From assembly GCF_000005505.3 (NCBI RefSeq), contig NC_016135.3, positions 9,084,613 through 9,148,612 of the forward strand: 64,000 nt of DNA, read 5' to 3'. The stretch is from Brachypodium distachyon (Eukaryota > Streptophyta > Magnoliopsida > Poales > Poaceae). This document shows positions 1 through 11,474 of the stretch, in pieces (position 1 is the first letter of the stretch; every line of letters begins with the position of its first letter). The notes below the pieces were generated by a model. That model was not told where the DNA came from and did not search any database. It worked only from the letters and a program-made list of their open reading frames with translations. The position numbers were made by a program, and so were the translations under genes.

Positions 1-715
1 TCGTCGGGTCGCCGCGCTCGTGGTGCGCTGGAGCCGCGCCTGATCTGCGGAACACGCGGCGAGATGGGCGCGCGGGTGAACGAGGAGGGGAGAGAGCAGT
101 AGGAGGAGCAGCGGAGGACCCGAGCTTCTGCGGGCCGTCATCGTCTCGGGCTCCGCCGGCCGCCACCTCCCGCGCCCGGCCGGCACTCTCCTCCCCTGCG
201 AGCGCCGTCGCCGTCTCTCTCATCCTCGGCAGTGGCGCTTTTCTTCGACTTGCCGGAAGAAGAGATCGACGGCGAGGAGAACGGCGCGGGGGAGCTCGGG
301 GACAAGGCGGATCCCGGAGAGGTCGGCATCGAGCTCACCTCGGCACCGCGGATCTCCCAGGGTCGGTTACGAGGATATCCCGCACCCGGTGAGGCCGCTC
401 AGGCTGCGGCGGCGCTCCGCCGGCCTTGGGGAAGAAGACCCGCGGGAGGGGGATCCTCGCGCGGCTTCCATGCCGTGCGGGCTCGGAAGCAGGTCGTCAC
501 GGCGGGGTCGTGGTGGCGCGTGCGGGTTAGGGTGCGCAGAACGTGGCTCAGTGCTGGCCGAAGATGTAGAAGAAAGGGACAGTGGCCATGGTGAAGGGAG
601 AGAAGATGAAGAAGGGGAGAAAAAAGAAGAACGAAAATATGCAGGGGCTTAATGCAAAAATGAGATGCGACCTGACAGCGGGCCCACCTGTAAGAAATCG
701 TGTCAAACACACTTA
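1..715. other. GC-rich gene-like flank, unassigned
   Basis: This segment is strongly GC-rich and drops abruptly to AT-rich DNA after about 715. On the minus strand it looks like a promoter and 5' leader: a GGGCCCACC-type motif near 676-692, then a pyrimidine-rich stretch (600-650), then small ATG-initiated frames and a GTGAGC donor-like site near 335. On the plus strand there is an acceptor-like pyrimidine tract ending CGGCAG at about 227, followed by an acidic frame to 594. Neither strand gives a protein I recognise, so orientation and coding status are open. It may be the end of a host gene cut by the window edge, or a captured fragment. Confidence 0.25.
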
Positions 716-1684
716 ATCTTTGGTTTTGGGTAAACTGAGAAAATTAGGCGCAAACTTTGTGGTTCCGCGAGAAAATTAACTCAATCTGTGGTTCGGTGAG
801 AACTATGTTTCAAATACTGGTTTTTTAAAATTTGCTCTATTTTATTTGCTGGATTTTGTTAGTTCGCGTCCATGTCATGTTTGCAGACATGCTGAAAGAC
901 TATTTTCCAAAAACGAATCGGCTCTAGCTTGTTGGAACAACCGAGAATATTCCCTCCTTTGGTTGTGTTCTCGTGATATATACGTAGGTTTCAAGTGTTC
1001 TAGACGTCAGCCAATCTTCTACTGTGCACACATTGCAGCGGCCTACTTCATGCCGATGATATAATGCTCTAATTTCTGTTAGCTGTTTAGCCAAATTGTC
1101 GTTATAGTTAGGATTTAATCAACATGTTAATTTTGGTTTTAATCATTGCTTCTTCCCTTCGGAATTCCCACCCATGTCTCTAGTTCTCTACCGTGAGATT
1201 GCCGGGAAACAAAATACGTAGATGGCTTCCAATGAACAACTATGCAACGATGAATCCTTTGGAATTGCCACCTTTTGCTATAAGCTGAGATGGCCTGGCA
1301 ACAAGTTGCATCGATGAACACGAAGATAAGTAGACAACAAGCACTGACGAGTAACTAAGGCTCTGCAAATGGAGCACAGACGAAGCGTCACACACAAAAG
1401 AAAGAAAATTGATCCAAATTGATCCATGATCATCTGCACGCTTACAAGACACATGCATCAATTCATTGATTGATTATTCTTGCTGATCAAGCTGATTGTT
1501 GTCTTTGCATGCCTCAAGTTGAAACGGAAGCATCTAGGCTATATGATCCACAACAGCGGCATCCTCGGTGTCATTGATGGCGCCCGCGCCGTTGTCGGCC
1601 GTAGAAAGCGACCCCACCCCAGGTTCATTGCCTCCGGTGATGTCCGGCAAGGCTCGTCCAGCCGCACGGAGACTACAGGCGGTG
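716..1684. other. Unassigned AT-rich intergenic DNA
   Basis: No open frame here looks like a protein. The stretch 716-830 contains two partly similar phrases about leader-like 'gagaaaattaa' motifs, but I cannot place it in a known repeat. It is the pre-insertion DNA to the left of the nested retrotransposon block. Confidence 0.4.
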
Positions 1685-1692
1685 GTTTCGCC
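1685..1692. repeat. 8-bp target-site duplication GTTTCGCC (left)
   Basis: GTTTCGCC here is repeated at 25493-25500, directly outside the other end of the hAT-like MITE. Eight bases is the normal target duplication length of hAT transposons. A third copy lies at 26247-26254. Confidence 0.6.
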
Positions 1693-1708
1693 TAGTGGCG
1701 AAGCTGGA
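1693..1708. mobile_element. Left end of split hAT-like MITE
   Basis: The terminal sequence TAGTGGCGAAGCT is the inverted partner, with two mismatches, of the right end AGCTCCGCCACTG at 25480-25492. The two ends are flanked by GTTTCGCC. Plant hAT elements often begin CAGTGGCGGAGC. Only 16 bp lie on this side because chromovirus el1 inserted after position 1708. Rejoined across el1 the MITE would be about 156 bp, too small to encode anything. Confidence 0.55.
1704..1708. repeat. 5-bp TSD CTGGA of el1 (left)
   Basis: CTGGA precedes the LTR terminus TGAAG at 1709 and is repeated at 25348-25352, just outside the opposite terminus TGTTACA. A 5-bp duplication is standard for Ty3/gypsy integration and fixes the outer limits of el1. 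Confidence 0.85.
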
Positions 1709-4662
1709 TGAAGCAACAGCCTTCTTACTAGGGTTCGATCTCTGTGCTTATTTGTGTTAGTCTCTGAATCGACTCACTAGCACACACAGTTCAAAATGTA
1801 ATACCAAGATACAAAGGTCAAAAGCAGTTTATTACATCGTATCATCCAGAATTTAATTGTACTTACAAATTTGCATGACCTCCTAAGCCAGTATAAACAA
1901 ATATTGTTTCAAAACCATGATAATATTGTATCATAAAACTGCAACGGAAAGGTAGAGCAAATGGGCCTCATCTACTCCCAGAGGAGAGAGCATGTTGGAA
2001 TGTAAGCACATGACCCAAAGAATATCGACGAACCTCACTCTTCGTCAGATTCACCTGCATTATTAATTGCAGTAACTACGTGGTCAATACATCGAATGTA
2101 TTGGCAAGCTCACCTGGAAGTTATAATAGATCCTACCAAGTATATGCAATTGAGGTATAGTGGGGTTCAGGCTTTATGGCGTGGTAGCAAAACATAGTTT
2201 ATCCTACTACAATTGAATGTTACAATATTGTTAACTAATGGACATCGGGTAGAAACACCGATGCTCCTATTAATCTAAGGACATCGAGTAGAAACATCAA
2301 TGCTCCTAAACCCAAGTTCAAACCTATTAATCTAAGGACATCTAGTTGTTCATAATTGTCCGTAACCGAGGACACGGCTAAGTACTTAGTTTGACACTCT
2401 CGAGAGGTTGTACACATTCGCCACAAGAAATCGACGTGTTAATCCCTTACTATTCTCCGGGTGGCGTAGCAACGGCATCGACTTCAAGAATTTTCAGAAC
2501 ATATTCCCCCAGACCACCTGAGGGACCCGTGCTCCGACCTACACAACTACCTCAGTACAATCCCTCAGATCTGGGTTCATATTTCTTACTCCATCCAGCC
2601 AGAGCCCATTTAGCTTGTGATTGTATTAGAAGCTACTAAACAGGAAACTAGTCCAGTCTCTGATACCCCAGGTGGCATTCCACATTTGCGATGCAAGCGC
2701 TCCCCGAATCCACGGAAGAGACATCCATGGACGATCCATCTCCGAATCCATGGAGACTCGACTCAGAGGGACCCATAGAAATGGACCTGACGTCGCATAA
2801 CATCTGAAAATCTCAAAGCAGTCCACCCAGGGTGGTTCATTAGGGTTGTTTTTGCCAAGTTTCCAAAATCACTCCACATCATCATTTCAGAGTGATTGAG
2901 ATTCCCTCCCACGTTTACTAACATAGCATGGCTAAGCAATACTAATCACGATGGCTATTGGTGGAGGATTCATGGCAAAGGTAACCCTATAGCTACTAGG
3001 TCAATCATAGCTACCATAAGTACGAGTAATAGTCCTATCAATGCATTTCCACAAACAACTCTAATGCATAAGTATTTTAAAAACAAACAGTAATGGGATA
3101 TGATCAAAGTGAACTTGCCTTGGTAGCAGTTGGAGTTCAAACACTCGTCACAATCACAAGGTTCGCTCTCCGAGAAAACTATACGAAACACACAATTCAA
3201 ACATGACAAAAGAATGTATGCTATGATGCGATGCACGCATGTGACATGATTGGGTTTATTTTATTTGGGTGATCAACTGGTCATAAGCATTAGTAATTAA
3301 AACAAATGTCTTAGGGTTTTAAATAAAAGGGCAAAAACAATTTATTAAAACCTTAAATTATAGTTTTATTGGCATCAGACAAATAATTTAATTAAAAATA
3401 TTTATTTCTCTGTCCCAGTGGACAGAGGATATCAAAACAAATTTTTGGGCACTGGTTTCATTTGAAAAGGACTTCTAAATAATTAGTTATGATCTAAATG
3501 GTATTAAACACTATTCTGTAATTTGAATGTGATTCAAAAATTCAAATTTGAAATTGGACAGTGCCAAAAGATTTTACATTTCCTGAGGATTCCAGAAAGG
3601 TCTGGATCATCAAATTTGGCCCAACAGGTTAAAAGATATGATCATTTGAAGTTACAGGGGCTTTTCTGCAAAAGTGCCATTTAATTATTCCGGGAATTAA
3701 AATTAGATTTTCATTTTATAAAAATAGGTGCCACGTGTCAGCTCCTTATTGGCGCGTACCGGTTCGTTTAAGTGAAATAATCCCGATCTAATCTTACCCG
3801 TGGATCAAGGATGGACAGTCGAGATTGAAGATGGGGGCTCACCGGCGCTAGGGTTTCGGCGAGGAGCTCCGGCGAGCGGCGGGGAGCGGCGACGGGCGGT
3901 TCCGGCGATGCGGGCAGCTTGGGGAAGCGCGCGGGAGGCTCGGCGCGACGAGGCGGGGTCGGCGACGCGGTCAGCGGCGCTCGGGGACGGTGGAGCTGAC
4001 GTCTAGGACGCCGCGAAGATGGCGGCGGGCAGCGGAGCTCCGGCGAGCGACGGGCGGCGCGATTCCAGTGGCTAGGGGGCACCATAAACGAAACCACGCA
4101 TGTCAAAAGAAGCGCAAGGTCGAGGTGCTCCAGAAAGTTGAAGATGCGGGCAGAATGGCTCACCAGCAAGGTCGGCGCGGCGCGAGAACGGCGGTGGCGG
4201 TGGAGCTCTTCAGTGGTGAAATCCGGCAGCATGGGCGCGTGGAGACGGTGAAGCAAGTTGGGGAAAGAAGAGGGGGGGCTCCGGGCTTTATAGTGACGTG
4301 GTCGGCGAGTTTCGTGAAGGTCAGGATAAGCGGGCGTGGGGATTGCGGCGGCGCGGTGTCCGGCGCGGACTCGGCGCGGGCGGCGCGGGGCTTTCCTAAC
4401 GGAGACGAAGACCCTGACGCGTGGGTCCCTCGTGTCAGTGGCAGCGGGTGCGCGTGCGGTTCTGGGCCGGTTCGGCCCAAGTGGTCGGACCGGTCCGATT
4501 TTCCCTTTTTTTTCTTTTCTTTTTCCCTTTTTCTCATTTCTTTGATAACTTTTGATTTTGAACTCCAAATTGGTCCAAATAAATTCCAGAAATATGCAAT
4601 TGTGGCATGATGCTCATGGATGCAATGCACATGTAAAAGTTTGAAATTTTTGGGATGTTACA
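1709..4662 (-). repeat. 3' LTR of el1
   Basis: About 2.95 kb, running on the minus strand from TGTAACATCCC (4662) to the TTCA end at 1709. It is collinear with the el2 and el3 LTRs, apart from a few indels. It carries a TATA-like CTATAAAG (minus, 4293-4286) followed by a GC-rich transcribed-leader-like block (about 3800-4280). The frames seen inside it are not conserved between LTR copies, so I call none of them genes. Confidence 0.9.
4286..4293 (-). promoter_or_regulatory. TATA-like box of el1 3' LTR
   Basis: CTATAAAG on the minus strand. It is aligned with CTATATAAC in el2 and CTATAAAG in el3 at the same place in the LTR, about 370 bp in from the TGTAAC end. Position and conservation suggest the retrotransposon core promoter, with the long GC-rich block downstream in the RNA leader. 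Confidence 0.5.
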
Positions 4663-4674
4663 GACCTAACCCCT

Positions 4675-6055
4675 TTAAGATGAATCTCGTCCTCCAGATT
4701 CGGTGTGGTTAGCAAAGAGGTGTGGGTGGTCTTCTCGAAGATCATCTTCGCGTTCCCATGTGGCTTCCTCTTCAGTGTGACGGTCCCACTGAACTTTGCA
4801 AAACCTGATGGTCTTGGATCGGGTTTGTGTCTTAGCTGTATCCAAGATTCTGATCGGTTTCTCCTCATAGGTGAGGTCACTCTGTAGCTGGACTTCCTCA
4901 AGTGGAATTGTATCCCTCAGGGGTGTGTTGGCCATCTCGGGATGACACTTCTTCAGTTGTGATACGTGGAAGACATTGTGGACATTGGACAGTGCTTCCA
5001 GTAAATCCAATTTGTAGGCTACCTCTTCTTGTCGTGACAAGATCTTGAATGGTCCAATAAATTGGGGTGCTAACTTTCCTTTTATACCAAATCTCTTTAC
5101 TCCGCGTATCGGCGAAACTATGAGAAACGCTCTTCCTTCAATCTCGTAGGTAACCTCCCTACGTTTGGTATCCGTGTAGCTCTTTTGTCTTGACTGGGCT
5201 ACCTTCAGCCGGTCTCGGATGTGTCTAACCTTTTCCTCGGCATCCTTTATCATGTCCGGGCCGAATAGGCTACGGTCTCCTACACCATCCCATAACAATG
5301 GTGTTCTGCATTTTCTTCCATACAAAGCTTCAAACTGTGACATTCCTATGCTGGCTTGGAAACCGTTGTTGTAAGAAAATTCTGCATACGGCAGGTTGTC
5401 ATCCCAATTGGATCCATAATCTAGAGCGCAGGCTCTCAACATGTCTTCAAGGATCTGATTAACCCTCTCGGTTTGTCGATCCGTCTGCGGATGAAAAGCC
5501 GTGCTGAACTCTACTCTCGTTCCTAGAGACTCATGTAGTTGTCCCCAAAATCTTGAGGTAAATTGGGTACTTCTGTCTGAAACTATTTCCTTGGGTACTC
5601 CGTGTAAACACACAATTCTGGATATGTAGCGTTTCGCTAACTGTGCGCTAGTGTATGTGGTCTTCACTGGTATGAAATGGGCAACCTTGGTCAAACGGTC
5701 AACCACTACCCAAATGGAATCAAATCATGATCTGGTCCTTGGCAAACCGGTGATAAAGTCCATGCCTACTTTATCCCATTTCCAGTCCGGTATTGGCAGC
5801 GGTCTTAGCAATCTTGCTGGTTTCTGGTGTTTGGCCTTTACTCTGCTGCACACATCACACAAGGCAATGAACTCTGCGATGTCTCGCTTCAATCCGGACC
5901 ACCAAAATGTTTCCTTGAGGTCCATGTACATCTTCGTGTTCCCAGGGTGGATTGAGTACAGTGAGTCATGGGCTTCTTGTAAAATCAGCTTTCTGATTTC
6001 CGGATCCTGCGGTACGCAAATGCGTTTTCCGAACCATATGGTTCCTTGGTCATCT
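4675..6055 (-). pseudogene. el1 integrase with chromodomain
   Basis: C-terminal part of the el1 polyprotein. In order it holds the HHCC zinc-binding region (CDVC near 5850), the catalytic core with D in GMDFITG, D in VSDRSTQF and E in RQTERVN, a GPF-type module (IGPFKIL) and a C-terminal chromodomain ending just before the 3' LTR. The chromodomain assigns the element to the chromoviruses, whose chromodomain is thought to steer integration to heterochromatin. Damage: a one-base insertion near 6060 separates it from the RT-RNase H frame, and a TGA at 5725-5727 replaces a glycine codon. The residue after the second catalytic Asp-Arg is Ser instead of Gly. The reading stops next to the 3' LTR, as in el2. 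Confidence 0.85.
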
Positions 6056-7431
6056 TCACGAAAAATCTTTTGCTTTCTCAGCTACCATATTCTCTTTTAT
6101 CTCATTTATTTCAGAGCCGCCCTTCTGTGCTTTTCTGATCCTATCCAGCAACGTGGACTGTACTTCCAATGTGGGCAGATGTCCTTCGGGCACAATCTCT
6201 AGTCTCAAGTCCTTGAACTTTTTGCGCGACTCTGGCGGTAACTCTCCAGCTGTCAGTTCACTTATATAGCCCTTGCGGCTCAATGCATCGGCTACAACCT
6301 TAGCCTTGCCGGGATGGTATTGCAGACTCAGGTCATAATCCTTTATTAGTTCTAACCATCTCCGCTGTCTCAGATTCAACTCCTTCTGGGTGAATATATA
6401 CTTCAGGCTCTTCTGATATGTGAACAACTCAGAGTGCTTCCCCATCAGGTAGTGGCTCTTTAGTTGCCGCGAAGTGTACGCTACAACTCTTTCATTCTGC
6501 ATCAATACTCCTCCCAAACCTTGACGTGAAGCGTCGCAATAAACTTGAAAGTCCTCTTGCAGGTTTGGTAGCACAAGAATAGGTGCGGACACCAATCTCT
6601 TCTTTAACTCCCGGAAACTCTCTTCACATTTCTCGTTCCAAGCGAACTTCTTCTCTTTCTTTAATAGTTCCGTCATAGGTTTAGCAATCTTCGAGAAGTT
6701 CTCAATGAATCTCCGATAATATCCCGCGAGTCCTAGGGAACTGTGGATATCTCCAACGCTCTTGGGTGACTCCCATTCTGTAACAGCGGTCACCTTAGCT
6801 GGGTCGACAGCTACTCCTGCTCCTGACACGATGTGTCCGAGGAAACTGACTTCAGACAACCAAAAGTCACACTTGCTGAACTTGGCGTACAACTTGTGCG
6901 CTCTCAGTTTCTCTAAAACCATGCGCAGATGCTGCTCATGCTCTTCCTTGCTCTTGGAATAAATCAAAATATCATCGATGAACACCACCACAAACTTGTC
7001 CAAGAATTCCATGAACACCTTGTTCATCATGTTCATGAAGTATGCTGGTGCATTGGTCAAACCGAATGGCATCAAGGTATACTCATACAGTCCATACCTA
7101 GTGGTGAATGTCATCTTGGGTATATCCATCTCTCAGATTTTCACCTGAAAATACCCTGATCGCAGATCGATCTTTGAGAACACACAAGCTCCTTTCAACT
7201 GGTCGAAAAGATCGTTGATGATAGGTAAGGGGTATTTATTCTTTATCGTCACCTCATTTAGTGACCGATAATCAATACACATCCGTTGGCTCTTGTCCTT
7301 CTTTTCCATAAACAGGACAGGTGCTCCCCATGGTGATGAATTGGGGCGGATGAAACCTTTCACTAACTGTTCAGCTAGCTGCTTCTTCAACTCCTTCAAC
7401 TCATCCACAGCCATCTTATACGGTCTCTTGG
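6056..7431 (-). pseudogene. el1 reverse transcriptase and RNase H
   Basis: Encodes the RT fingers and palm (IDYRSLNEV; catalytic FIDD at about 6972) and the thumb/connection, followed by a broken RNase H. A CGA to TGA change at 7133-7135 stops the frame inside RT. The RNase H has lost about 22 residues, from after SRQLKSH to before YLMGKH. This removes the segment with the second catalytic acidic residue, and a later active-site Asp reads Tyr (LFTYQKS). A 7-bp deletion near 7440 separates this frame from the protease frame. The enzyme cannot be functional. Confidence 0.85.
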
Positions 7432-8040
7432 CTATGGGTCAGGCATCAACTCGATGAGAAACTCTACATCACTGTCTGGTGGCATACCTGGCAACTCCTC
7501 CGGGAAAACATCCGGATACTCATTCACTACTGGAACCTCGTCCAGGCTAACCCCCTTAAGAGAATTGACCTTAGGTCTCTTAAGTTCAAAAGCAGACTTG
7601 AAACGGATTCTCTTATTCTCTGGGGTGGTGAGGGTGATGGTTCTTCTGACACAATCTATGAGTCCCTCATACTTGGCCAGCCAATCCATTCCTAGGATGA
7701 CATCCAAACCCTTGGACCTTATTATTATTAGGTCCGTGGGGAAGGTGTGTTTCCCTATTTCCAAACTTAGTCCACGACAGTCATAGGCGACTATCAATTC
7801 TCCCCCTGGTGAGTTTACTTTCATGGGGTTGGCTAGTGTGCTAACAGGTAATCTATTTTGATGCACAAATCCTCTTGAGATGAATGAATGGGATGCACCG
7901 GTATCAAACAGTACTAAAGCTTTAAAAGAATTAATGCTAAAGGTACCGATGACTATACCTTGCTCCTCGGTGATCTCTTCCACGTCGATGTGGTTCACGT
8001 TGCCCTTTTGGAATGGGTTTGGTTTAACCAAATTCCCTGT
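7432..8040 (-). pseudogene. el1 aspartic protease region
   Basis: Retroviral-type aspartic protease following the gag zinc knuckle in the same frame. The active-site motif DTGAS is intact and is followed by a second hydrophobic ILGMDWL motif typical of Ty3/gypsy proteases. It would cut the Gag-Pol polyprotein into its parts within the virus-like particle. The frame ends early at 7432 because of the 7-bp deletion shared with the start of the RT section. It is collinear with el2 and about 95% similar by eye. Confidence 0.8.
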
Positions 8041-9128
8041 CAATCTCTCCAGGCAGTCATTGGAGTAGTGCCCCATCTTGTGGCACTTGAAGCACTCCAC
8101 CTGGCTCATGTCCCTGCCAGGGTTGCGGTTCTGTCCGGCTCCATTGCCGTTGGTGAGGCCCTTTCCATTTCCATTTTGGTTTCCACCTCCATTGTGGTTA
8201 CCATTTCCGTTGGGGTGCCTCGGGCGATGCTGCTGCTGCTGTTGTTGTTTCCGGTATGGCGGTTCTGATGGCCATACCCTCCACTGCGTCTGTCATTGTG
8301 GCCCCCGGCCCTGTGCACAGACGAATTGCCACTGCCGTCCAGGGTGATGCGCGGCTTCTGATGTGGCCCCGCATGAGAGCCTCCTTGGTGGAGTCTCCTC
8401 TTGCGGTTCTCCATCTGGTGGAGCTTGTTCTCCAACACAATCACCTTGTCAATGAGCGATTGGTAGGTAGGAGTGTAAGTAACAGCCAGTTGCACAGAGA
8501 GTTCATCGTTCGGTGCATCCAAGAACCTCTCTCGGCGCTTGGCATCCATGTTCACCTCGTCCGGCGCATAGCGGGCAAGGCTGTTGAACTGGTCGATGAA
8601 CTCGACCACTGTGCGACTTCCTTGTCTGAGCCGTAGAAACTCCTTCTTCTTCAAATTAAGCACCCCCGCTGAGATGTGGGCGGTGCGGAAGGCTTCTTGG
8701 AACATATCCCAGGTGACATGTTCAATGGGGGTGGTGATCTGGTAGTTCTCCCACCACGAAGCAGCTGGTCCTTCCAATAGGTGAGCTGCAAATCTCACCT
8801 TCTCTTCCTCGGTGCAATTGATTGTCACCAAGCTCTTATTCACAGAGCGGAGCTAGTCGTCTGCCACGATTGGCTCTGGTGAGCTGGAGAAGGTGGGTGG
8901 GCGCAAGCGCAGAAACCTGGTTAGCATATCCACCTATGGATGGTGGTGTTGCTGGTTGTTGTTGGGGTTCTGCTGGTGGTTGGCGTTGTTGTTGGCCAGT
9001 TGCTGAGTGATCAGCTGGAAAAACAGGGTCTGGGCGGCCAACAGTTGCTGCATGGTTGCAGCATTCCCTTCTGCGTCGGCATTGTTAGCCTCGGTGTTAT
9101 TGGCGGGGTTCTGGCGTCTCGGAGGCAT
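8041..9128 (-). pseudogene. el1 gag
   Basis: Starts at ATG 9128 (MPPRRQNPANN), followed by an Asn/Gln-rich leader, the gag core ([29 protein letters not shown]) and a CCHC zinc knuckle (C-x2-C-x4-H-x4-C, 8053-8094) that binds RNA during packaging. In-frame stops lie at 8934-8936 and 8853-8855, the latter TGG to TAG. A frameshift falls in the CAG-repeat stretch at about 8222-8245, so the knuckle is in a different frame from the core. The ATG was chosen because the same start is present in el2 and lies just after the orf0-gag leader. Confidence 0.8.
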
Positions 9129-9417
9129 CTGTTTAGGGTAGCATAGATGAGGAAACAGATAGAATAGAGCTAAGGATAACTAAACCCCCAAACAAGATAT
9201 AGCTCAAGCATATCTCAATCATACACTCAATCAATCATAAAAAGTTTTGGAAATTATAGCAAAAACACACTTGTTCATGATGGGGTACTGCCCATAAAAA
9301 GAGAGTACGGGAAAAATGCAATCGATCTACATTGCCATACACATAGATTGTATGGTCAATGACTAACTCGCAAAGCTGGTAACGAAAAGAAATGATAAAG
9401 TCAGGCAGGCATCGAGA
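9129..9417 (-). other. el1 orf0-gag intergenic leader
   Basis: About 290 bp between the end of orf0 and the gag start. It is conserved with el2 (39997-40297) and with the last 100 bp of the window in el4, including a phrase on tatggcaatgtag. No open frame. It may carry the signal for gag translation, since gag is a second cistron after orf0. Confidence 0.6.
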
Positions 9418-10305
9418 CTAGGGAGGTAGGGCTGATGTCGCGGCTCCATTCACCCTCTTCCTCTTGGAGCGGGTGTTGGTGGCAAGGGTGTCCATCTCAT
9501 GGACCTCCTGGGGCTCCTCCTCCTCAGTCGGCACTTCCTCCTGAGGGACCACCTTCTGATCCTGTGGTGGAGGTGGGGCCTGGTCTGGTGCCGGTGCGGC
9601 AGCTGGTGCTGGCTCGACGGCGGCTGCGGCTGCGGCCTCGATGAAATCCTTGAATTGCTCGCAGTAGTAGCGATTCAGGTCTCTCTCATAGGTCAGCTAA
9701 TCAATGACGTCTCCCATGTTGAGGATGGTGTTCTATAGCAAAGTTTTATCCTCCTGCCATTGGGTCTTCTCTTCTAGCAGATGACCGACTAGCTTCTTAG
9801 CATCGTCAGTCCTAGTCATCTCCTCACCAAGGAAGGTCTCCAGATCCTCGGTGTTCTTCTCCATGCTCTCGAACTGGGCAGCCACCTCGGACACCTCTTG
9901 GTCGTCGGCTGCTGGAAGGGCCTGGCACGTGTGGTCCCGCCTTCCAAAGAGACGGAAAGGAGAGGTCTCGGTGAACTCGTGCCGATAGTCCCGGCACACC
10001 TGTGCGAAAGCGCACTGCATGGCGAACTAAAGGCCCTGCTCGAAGGGGTGGTAGCGGGAGATGAAGGTGATATCCTGTGTAGCAGGCGCGATCTCACGCC
10101 CGCGGATCTTCGCCTCAATCTCCCACCGTGGCTACCATCCTTCTGGCATGGCAGGCTCGACTCGGCCTCTGAACCTGGGTGGTGGCAGGTCGAGAGACGC
10201 ACACAGTGCCGCCAAACGGGCACTGAACAACTGGTCGTCGTCCGTGGAGGGGTAGTAGACTCTGGTGAACGGCGGCACATTGCCGAATGATGTTGGGCTT
10301 CCCAT
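9418..10305 (-). pseudogene. el1 orf0, decayed extra ORF
   Basis: Degenerate copy of the el4 orf0. The start (MGSPT, ATG at 10305) and the end (TAG at 9418-9420) are preserved, but several in-frame stops interrupt it, including one in the middle (9733) and others near 10129 and 10027. The conserved central block (FAMQCAFAQVCRDYRHEF), the coiled-coil region, the Pro/Ala linker and the basic tail (NTRSKRKR) can all be followed. It sits between the 5' LTR and gag, the usual orf0 position in RIRE3/RIRE8-type rice elements (from memory). Confidence 0.75.
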
Positions 10306-11474
10306 CTATAGAAATAAAAAGGAAGGTAAGGGAGTATCAGTGACATAATCAAATGGTTGGATGTATGAAGGAAAAATAAAATAAGGTGGTAATCGTTTGC
10401 TGTCCTCAGGGTAGAGTAGCAACGGCATCGACTATAGGAATTTTCAGAACATAATCCCCAGACCACCTAAGGGACGCGCCCCCACCTACACTGCTACATA
10501 CCGATGTCATCTCGGATCCGGGTTCATATTTCTTACATCCATCCTGGCAGAGCCCATAATACCATGTGGTTGTACTAGAAGCTACTAAACAGGAAACTAG
10601 TCCAGTCTCTGGTAACCCCGGGTGGCATTCCTCAATTGCAACGCAGGCGCTCCCATAGAAATGGCGAGACGACTCATAGAAATGGACTCATAGAAATGGA
10701 CCCATAGAAATGGACCTGACGTCGCATACATCTCCACTTCCTCAAAGCAACAACCATGATAATATTGTATCAGAAAACTGCAGCGGAAAGGTAGAGCAAA
10801 TGGGCCTCATCTACTCGTAGAGGAGAGAGCATGTTGGAATGTAAGCACATGACCCAAAGAACATCGACGAACCTCACTCTTCGTCAGATGCACGCTATAT
10901 TAGTAAATGGGCAAAAACAATTTATTAAAACCTTAAATTATAGTTTTATTGGCATCAGACAAATAATTTAATTAAAAATATTTATTTCTCTGCCCCAGTG
11001 GACAGAGGATATCAAAACAAATTTTTGGGCACTAGTTTCATTTAAAAAGAACTTCTAAATAATTAGTTATGATTTAAATGGTATTAAACACTATTCTGTA
11101 ATTTGAATGTGATTCAAAAACTCAAATTTGAAATTGGACAGTGCCAAAAGATTTTACATTTCCTCAGGATTCCAGAAAGATGTGGATCATCAAATTTGGC
11201 CAAACAGGTTAAAAGATATGATCATTTGAAGTTACAGGGGCTTTTCTGCAAAAGTGCCATTTAATTATTCCAGGAATTAAAATTAGATTTTCATTTTATT
11301 AAAATAGGTGCCACGTGTCAGCTCCTTATTGGCGTGTACCAGTTCGTTTAAGTGAAATAATCCCGATCTAATCTTAGCCGTTGATCAAGGATGGACAATC
11401 GAGATTGAAGATGGGGGCTCACCGGCGCTAGGGTTTCGGCGAGGAGTTCCGGCGAGCGGCGGGGAGCGGCGGCC
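10306..11474 (-). repeat. el1 5' LTR, inner part, scrambled
   Basis: From 10306 to about 10393 is the orf0 leader. Then three LTR blocks follow in the wrong order: 10394-10745 matches 3' LTR 2449-2820, 10750-10893 matches 1912-2054, and 10897-11470 matches 3330-3895. The LTR terminus and primer site are missing. The block stops where element C begins. Short shared words at the joints suggest deletion and template switching. Confidence 0.75.

Noticed and set aside
3768..4568. 266-codon minus-strand frame in the el1 LTR
   Set aside because: GC-rich shadow frame; not conserved in the el2 or el3 LTRs, where the corresponding frames encode different text.
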